Assembly: GCA_021325635.1 (NCBI GenBank)
Contig: JAJPGV010000011.1
Span: forward strand, 1 to 64,000
Reading direction: 5' to 3'
Length of the DNA stretch: 64,000 nucleotides
From: Chloroflexota bacterium
GTDB lineage: Bacteria; Chloroflexota; JAJPGV01
The notes under the pieces are model-generated. The model did not search any database. It saw only the letters and a program-made list of their open reading frames with translations, and was not told where the DNA came from. Of this stretch, positions 60,661-64,000 are shown piece by piece (positions within the stretch are counted from its first letter, which is position 1; every line of letters starts with the position of its first letter). The position numbers and the translations under genes are program-made.

Positions 60661-63305
60661 CAGATCGGCAGCGAACGCCAAACCGCAGGCTTGCTGCCAG
60701 GCTGCAAATCTTAGCCCTTGTGCTGCTGCCGATGTTGGTCCGACTTCCGGAAATCTTGGGTGTCCTGAACGCGGACCCGCTGGTGCAATCCGCCGGCCTA
60801 ACAAGCGCCCGAACCCACGGATTCGTGCCAGGGCTGCCTACCATCGATCCAAACGTCGCTTTCACAACCCAGTCGTTGGGCCGGAGCGCCGCTGAGGATT
60901 GGCTCTCCGGCCAGATCCCCTGGTGGAACCCATTCGAAGGTATCGGCGTACCACTAGCCGGCGAAATGCAATCCGCAGCTTTTTTTCCGCCGATCCTTCT
61001 GCTTCAACTTCCGAACGGCGTCCTTTTCTTCCATCTCTTTCTGCAGATCATGGCAGGGGTCTGCACTTACCTCTTACTTCGGCGATTAGGCGTCTCCGAC
61101 CTGGCCGCGGTGGCAGGCGGAATGGTGTTTGAGCTCAACGGCACCTTTGCCTGGTTGGCTAATGCAGTAGTTAACCCCATTCCGTTTCTGCCGCTACTCC
61201 TATTGGGCATCGAGCTAGCAAGAGAGCCATCACCAAAATCGCGGCGGATTGGTTCGCTTTGCATCGCTCTGTCAATCCCATTGTCGCTGTATGCGGGTTT
61301 TCCTGAAACTGCCTTCATCGATGGCTTACTTGCCGCAGCTTGGAGCCTGTTTCGGTTGGCCCAGATCCGAGGCCGAGCGATCTTGGACTTCCTGAGCAAC
61401 GTCAGCTTCGGCGTCGTTGCCGGCGTCTTGCTCGCCGCGCCGATCGTTATAGCCTTCATCGACTACCTGCTTCAGGCCGATATCGGCGGGCACGCGGGTC
61501 TGTTCAGCCATGTATCCCTACCGCCAAGCGCCATCCCGCAAATCGTTACGCCTTACGTGTACGGCAGCCTGTTCGAATACCCTGGGCCGTCTCTGGGACC
61601 CATTTGGTCCAACGTGGGCGGCTATCTTGGATCGGCAGTCTCCTTTTTTGTAATCATCGGCCTACTTGGCCGGCGAGAGCGTGGTCTGCGCCTGCTCCTC
61701 TGCGCGTGGATGGCCATCGCGCTCACAAGAACATTCGGGTTTACACCAGCGGTCAACCTCGTAAACGTGATCCCTGGAATTAGTAGTGTGGCTTTCTACC
61801 GCTATGCCCCGCCATCATGGGAACTCGGCGCGGCGATCCTCGCGGCATTCGCCATTGACGATTTCTCGTTGCGTTCGAGGTCCAGCGTCCCAGTTGTCGG
61901 GAGCGCCCTCTTTGCCGCTTGCTTGGCTGTCGGCTTGCCGCGCTTGCTAGGAGGCGAATCGCTCGGTGAAATGGTTGGGCCATTTGCCGTGCTTTGGACT
62001 TCGGCCTCAGCGCTTTGGGCAGTGGCGGTGATCGGCGCGGCTCTGGTCGTCTATATCCGTCAGCCTGAACGCCATCAAACCCTGGCCCTTTGTACTGTGG
62101 CCGTTTTGGATTCCGCGGTCCTTTTTGTCATTCCGACTCTCGCGAATCCTCGGGACGCTCAGCTCGGCTTGGGCGGTATCGAATTCCTCCAACAACACCT
62201 CGGTTTGAGCCGCTTTTACACACTCGGTCCTATAGCCCCAAACTACGGGAGCTACTTCCATTTGGCGTCGATTAATCACAACGATTTGCCCATCGCGGCC
62301 AACTGGGTGCGCTATGTCCGAGAGCAGTTGGATACATATTTGGATCCTGTGAATTTCACTGGCACCGCGCCAAGGAGCGATCCGTCTGCTCTGAGCCAGA
62401 TGGAAGAGCTGCAGCTCCATCTTCCGGGATACGAATGGGCAGGTGTCAAGTATGTCCTCACACCGCCGGACGAAGACCCTGCCGCACACATTGTGGCTGG
62501 CCGAGCTCAAATCGGGAACGTGGCTGCGCCTCTCACGCCAGGGGATACGGCTAGCGGGACGCTTCCCGCTGGGTCAATTCAACCCGGTACCGTCACCGCA
62601 ATTGGAATCATGATTGGCAATTATCGGGGCACATCAGATGGAGTGCTGACGCTTCGCCTCTGCATCGCGAACAACTGCGCCGAGGGCAGCGCGAATACGC
62701 GTGGCTCCCAGGATAACGCCATGTTTTACGTATCCCTCCGATCTCCAATAGATATTGTCGATGGCGAGCTGTCCGCCCAATATCAGCTGAGTTATCAGGG
62801 CGGTAACAACCCGGTTGCTCTCTGGCTTTGGGCCGGTCAATCTGAGCAGAACCGATCGGTTGAAGTCGCAGGTCATCCATACCTGCAAAAAGAACCGCGA
62901 ATTGGTCTGCACTATAAGTCAGCCAGCAATAATTTCCAGCGCGTCTACAGCGATTCAGTGATGTCGATTTACGAGCTGCCACAACCGAGCCCGTACTTCG
63001 AAGCGATCGACGGGAATTGTCAGCTCTCAGCTAGCTCGCGCACTGACTTGATCGCCACTTGTGATGGCCCCGCTCGACTGGTTCGGCGTGAGTTGTACTT
63101 TCCCGGCTGGGCTGCGACGGTGAACGGAGCGTCAACCCCCATCAGTGAGTACGGATCGCTTTTCCAGTCAATCCTCCTCCCGGTCGGCACGTCCAGGACG
63201 CAGTTCAGCTACCTGCCACCTGGGGCTCTCGCTGGCTTCGCCTGCTTCATTGTGGCTCTCCTGGCCATCGCGGCACAGGTTCTACGAGTCCGGTCATCCA
63301 AGTGA
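60615..63305 (+). CDS. YfhO-like polytopic membrane protein (GT-C type)
   Basis: An 896-residue protein with roughly a dozen membrane helices and a large extracytoplasmic C-terminal domain before one last helix (ALAGFACFIVALLAIAAQVL). GQIPWWNPFEGIGVPLAGEM near residue 100 and RRELYFPGWAATVNG near 830 are the conserved segments of the YfhO family, whose members modify cell-surface polymers with sugars. It overlaps the GT4 gene end by 46 nt, implying coupling. The substrate is unknown. Confidence 0.85.
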   Translation: MDGVAAATGLPAISLTDRQRTPNRRLAARLQILALVLLPMLVRLPEILGVLNADPLVQSAGLTSARTHGFVPGLPTIDPNVAFTTQSLGRSAAEDWLSGQIPWWNPFEGIGVPLAGEMQSAAFFPPILLLQLPNGVLFFHLFLQIMAGVCTYLLLRRLGVSDLAAVAGGMVFELNGTFAWLANAVVNPIPFLPLLLLGIELAREPSPKSRRIGSLCIALSIPLSLYAGFPETAFIDGLLAAAWSLFRLAQIRGRAILDFLSNVSFGVVAGVLLAAPIVIAFIDYLLQADIGGHAGLFSHVSLPPSAIPQIVTPYVYGSLFEYPGPSLGPIWSNVGGYLGSAVSFFVIIGLLGRRERGLRLLLCAWMAIALTRTFGFTPAVNLVNVIPGISSVAFYRYAPPSWELGAAILAAFAIDDFSLRSRSSVPVVGSALFAACLAVGLPRLLGGESLGEMVGPFAVLWTSASALWAVAVIGAALVVYIRQPERHQTLALCTVAVLDSAVLFVIPTLANPRDAQLGLGGIEFLQQHLGLSRFYTLGPIAPNYGSYFHLASINHNDLPIAANWVRYVREQLDTYLDPVNFTGTAPRSDPSALSQMEELQLHLPGYEWAGVKYVLTPPDEDPAAHIVAGRAQIGNVAAPLTPGDTASGTLPAGSIQPGTVTAIGIMIGNYRGTSDGVLTLRLCIANNCAEGSANTRGSQDNAMFYVSLRSPIDIVDGELSAQYQLSYQGGNNPVALWLWAGQSEQNRSVEVAGHPYLQKEPRIGLHYKSASNNFQRVYSDSVMSIYELPQPSPYFEAIDGNCQLSASSRTDLIATCDGPARLVRRELYFPGWAATVNGASTPISEYGSLFQSILLPVGTSRTQFSYLPPGALAGFACFIVALLAIAAQVLRVRSSK

Positions 63306-63342
63306 GATCCGAGCTCGCACCCGCTCGCCGAAGCGAGGCCAG

Positions 63343-64000
63343 ATGAGCGACCAAGCGATATTTCTCACGCCTGAAGAGCGCCTGAAGCTGCGGCACGTTT
63401 ACCAAAGTCAATTTTCCAAATCCCCCGTACTCAACACCGCCGAGGCGTCGCTCTGGCTGTTCGACACCATAGCCCAAGAGATCGCTCAGCGAATCCGACC
63501 GGAATCCAGTCTGGACATTGGGGGCGAGAGGCTGCTTGTCGAAGCCTTGATGAAGCGTGGCATCAACGCCCACCATATTGACTTCAGCCCACCTGACTTG
63601 CCGACCGAGACTGGCGTCGACGTTCCCGAGTCCATCGCCGCCCTAGTAGAGCCGCTTGGGCGCAGATATGACCTGATCGTGTGGCTGGAATCGCTGCGCG
63701 GCGTTCGTCGGCAGGATGCAGAAGCCATCGTGGCGAACCTCTGCGCCCATTCGGATAAATGCCTCCTGTCTCTGAGGCCACCACGTGTGGGGGACGTAGA
63801 TCCCCGCTTGATGATGTCCCTCGAGGGCTGGGCACAAATTCTGGCTGGGCAAGGCTTCCGGCGGGACTTCGATCTTGATGCCTCGTTTATTAGCCCCTGG
63901 GCGGCGATGTTCACACGCTCCAATGAGCCGATTACTCGCACTATTGCTGGGTACGAAGGCAAGCTGGCCGCTCTCCAGCGAGATGCCGCCGAGCTCGAGC
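63343..64000 (+). CDS. SAM-methyltransferase-like protein (3' end outside window)
   Basis: The visible 219 residues start MSDQAIFLTPEERLKLRHVY after GAGG at 4 nt. SLDIGGERLLVEALMKRGIN resembles methyltransferase motif I with a degenerate glycine loop. YDLIVWLESLRGV and LLSLRPPRVGD fit the later strands. From about residue 200 the sequence turns into a predicted coiled coil (GKLAALQRDAAELE) that runs off the window. A methyltransferase with a coiled coil next to Wzm/Wzt recalls chain-terminating enzymes such as WbdD, but no kinase domain is visible. The frame is open to the window end. Confidence 0.7.
   Translation, partial: MSDQAIFLTPEERLKLRHVYQSQFSKSPVLNTAEASLWLFDTIAQEIAQRIRPESSLDIGGERLLVEALMKRGINAHHIDFSPPDLPTETGVDVPESIAALVEPLGRRYDLIVWLESLRGVRRQDAEAIVANLCAHSDKCLLSLRPPRVGDVDPRLMMSLEGWAQILAGQGFRRDFDLDASFISPWAAMFTRSNEPITRTIAGYEGKLAALQRDAAELE

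Noticed and set aside
1-64000. CRISPR arrays, rRNA, tRNA, insertion sequences
   Set aside because: I read for spaced direct repeats, rRNA-like blocks and transposase motifs and saw none. A tRNA scan was not possible, so a single missed tRNA cannot be excluded.

Overview
The window is a 64 kb stretch of high-GC bacterial chromosome and is mostly a flagellum locus. No taxonomic marker is present, so lineage is inference. A fliW-csrA pair, flbD, a WhiG/SigD-type sigma factor followed by an SwrB-like gene, and flgF-flgG that do not run on into flgA/flgH/flgI all suggest a single-membrane-type flagellum. With the high GC and the large pseudo-phosphatase/propeller protein, a flagellated Chloroflexota-like or related terrestrial bacterium is my best guess, at modest confidence.

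Layout. (1) 1-2725, minus strand: two tandem flagellin genes, the first cut by the window edge. Each has a sigma-28-type promoter and an unusually long leader holding GGA-loop hairpins and a tiny conserved ORF. (2) 2880-20394, plus strand: five large glycosyltransferase genes (about 11 GT modules in total), most coupled by GTGA overlaps, then a PAPS-type sulfotransferase and two sulfatase-superfamily proteins. (3) 20421-23718, minus strand: flgL-fliW-csrA-methyltransferase behind a sigma-28 promoter. (4) 23716-26650: cysC diverging from cysD-cysN (PAPS synthesis), lying between flgL and flgK. (5) 26650-49984, minus strand: two small regulators and a response regulator, then flbD-motA-motB-fliL-fliM-fliN/Y-fliO-P-Q-R-flhB-flhA-flhF-flhG-(2-TM protein)-sigma28-(small protein)-(SwrB-like)-flgF-flgG, and then a separately promoted flgM-flgN-flgK unit. 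(6) 50103-53510: HAD phosphatase, PilZ protein, Fe-S-type Rrf2 regulator, cysteine synthase and thioredoxin, the last behind a CsoR-like operator. (7) 53606-64000: a membrane pseudo-phosphatase/beta-propeller protein, an Ala/Pro-rich membrane protein, a Wzm/Wzt polysaccharide exporter, a GT4 glycosyltransferase, a YfhO-like membrane protein and a partial methyltransferase.

How the parts may work together. The export apparatus, stator, switch, hook-associated proteins and filament are assembled under FliA/FlgM control (four sigma-28-like promoters are visible). Flagellin translation is probably gated by CsrA, with FliW as antagonist, through hairpins that hold the Shine-Dalgarno sequence. The glycosyltransferase array next to the flagellins, a sulfotransferase, sulfatases, PAPS-synthesis genes inside the flagellar block and a TPR-methyltransferase in the csrA operon together suggest that the filament carries a complex, possibly sulfated and methylated, glycan. 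That is the most interesting untested hypothesis in the window.

Many flagellar genes (flgB, flgC, fliE-K, flgD, flgE, fliD, fliS) and chemotaxis genes are not in the window. I saw no rRNA, tRNA, CRISPR array or insertion sequence. The only gene-free stretches over 300 bases are the two flagellin leader regions (429-818 and 2358-2879), described below.
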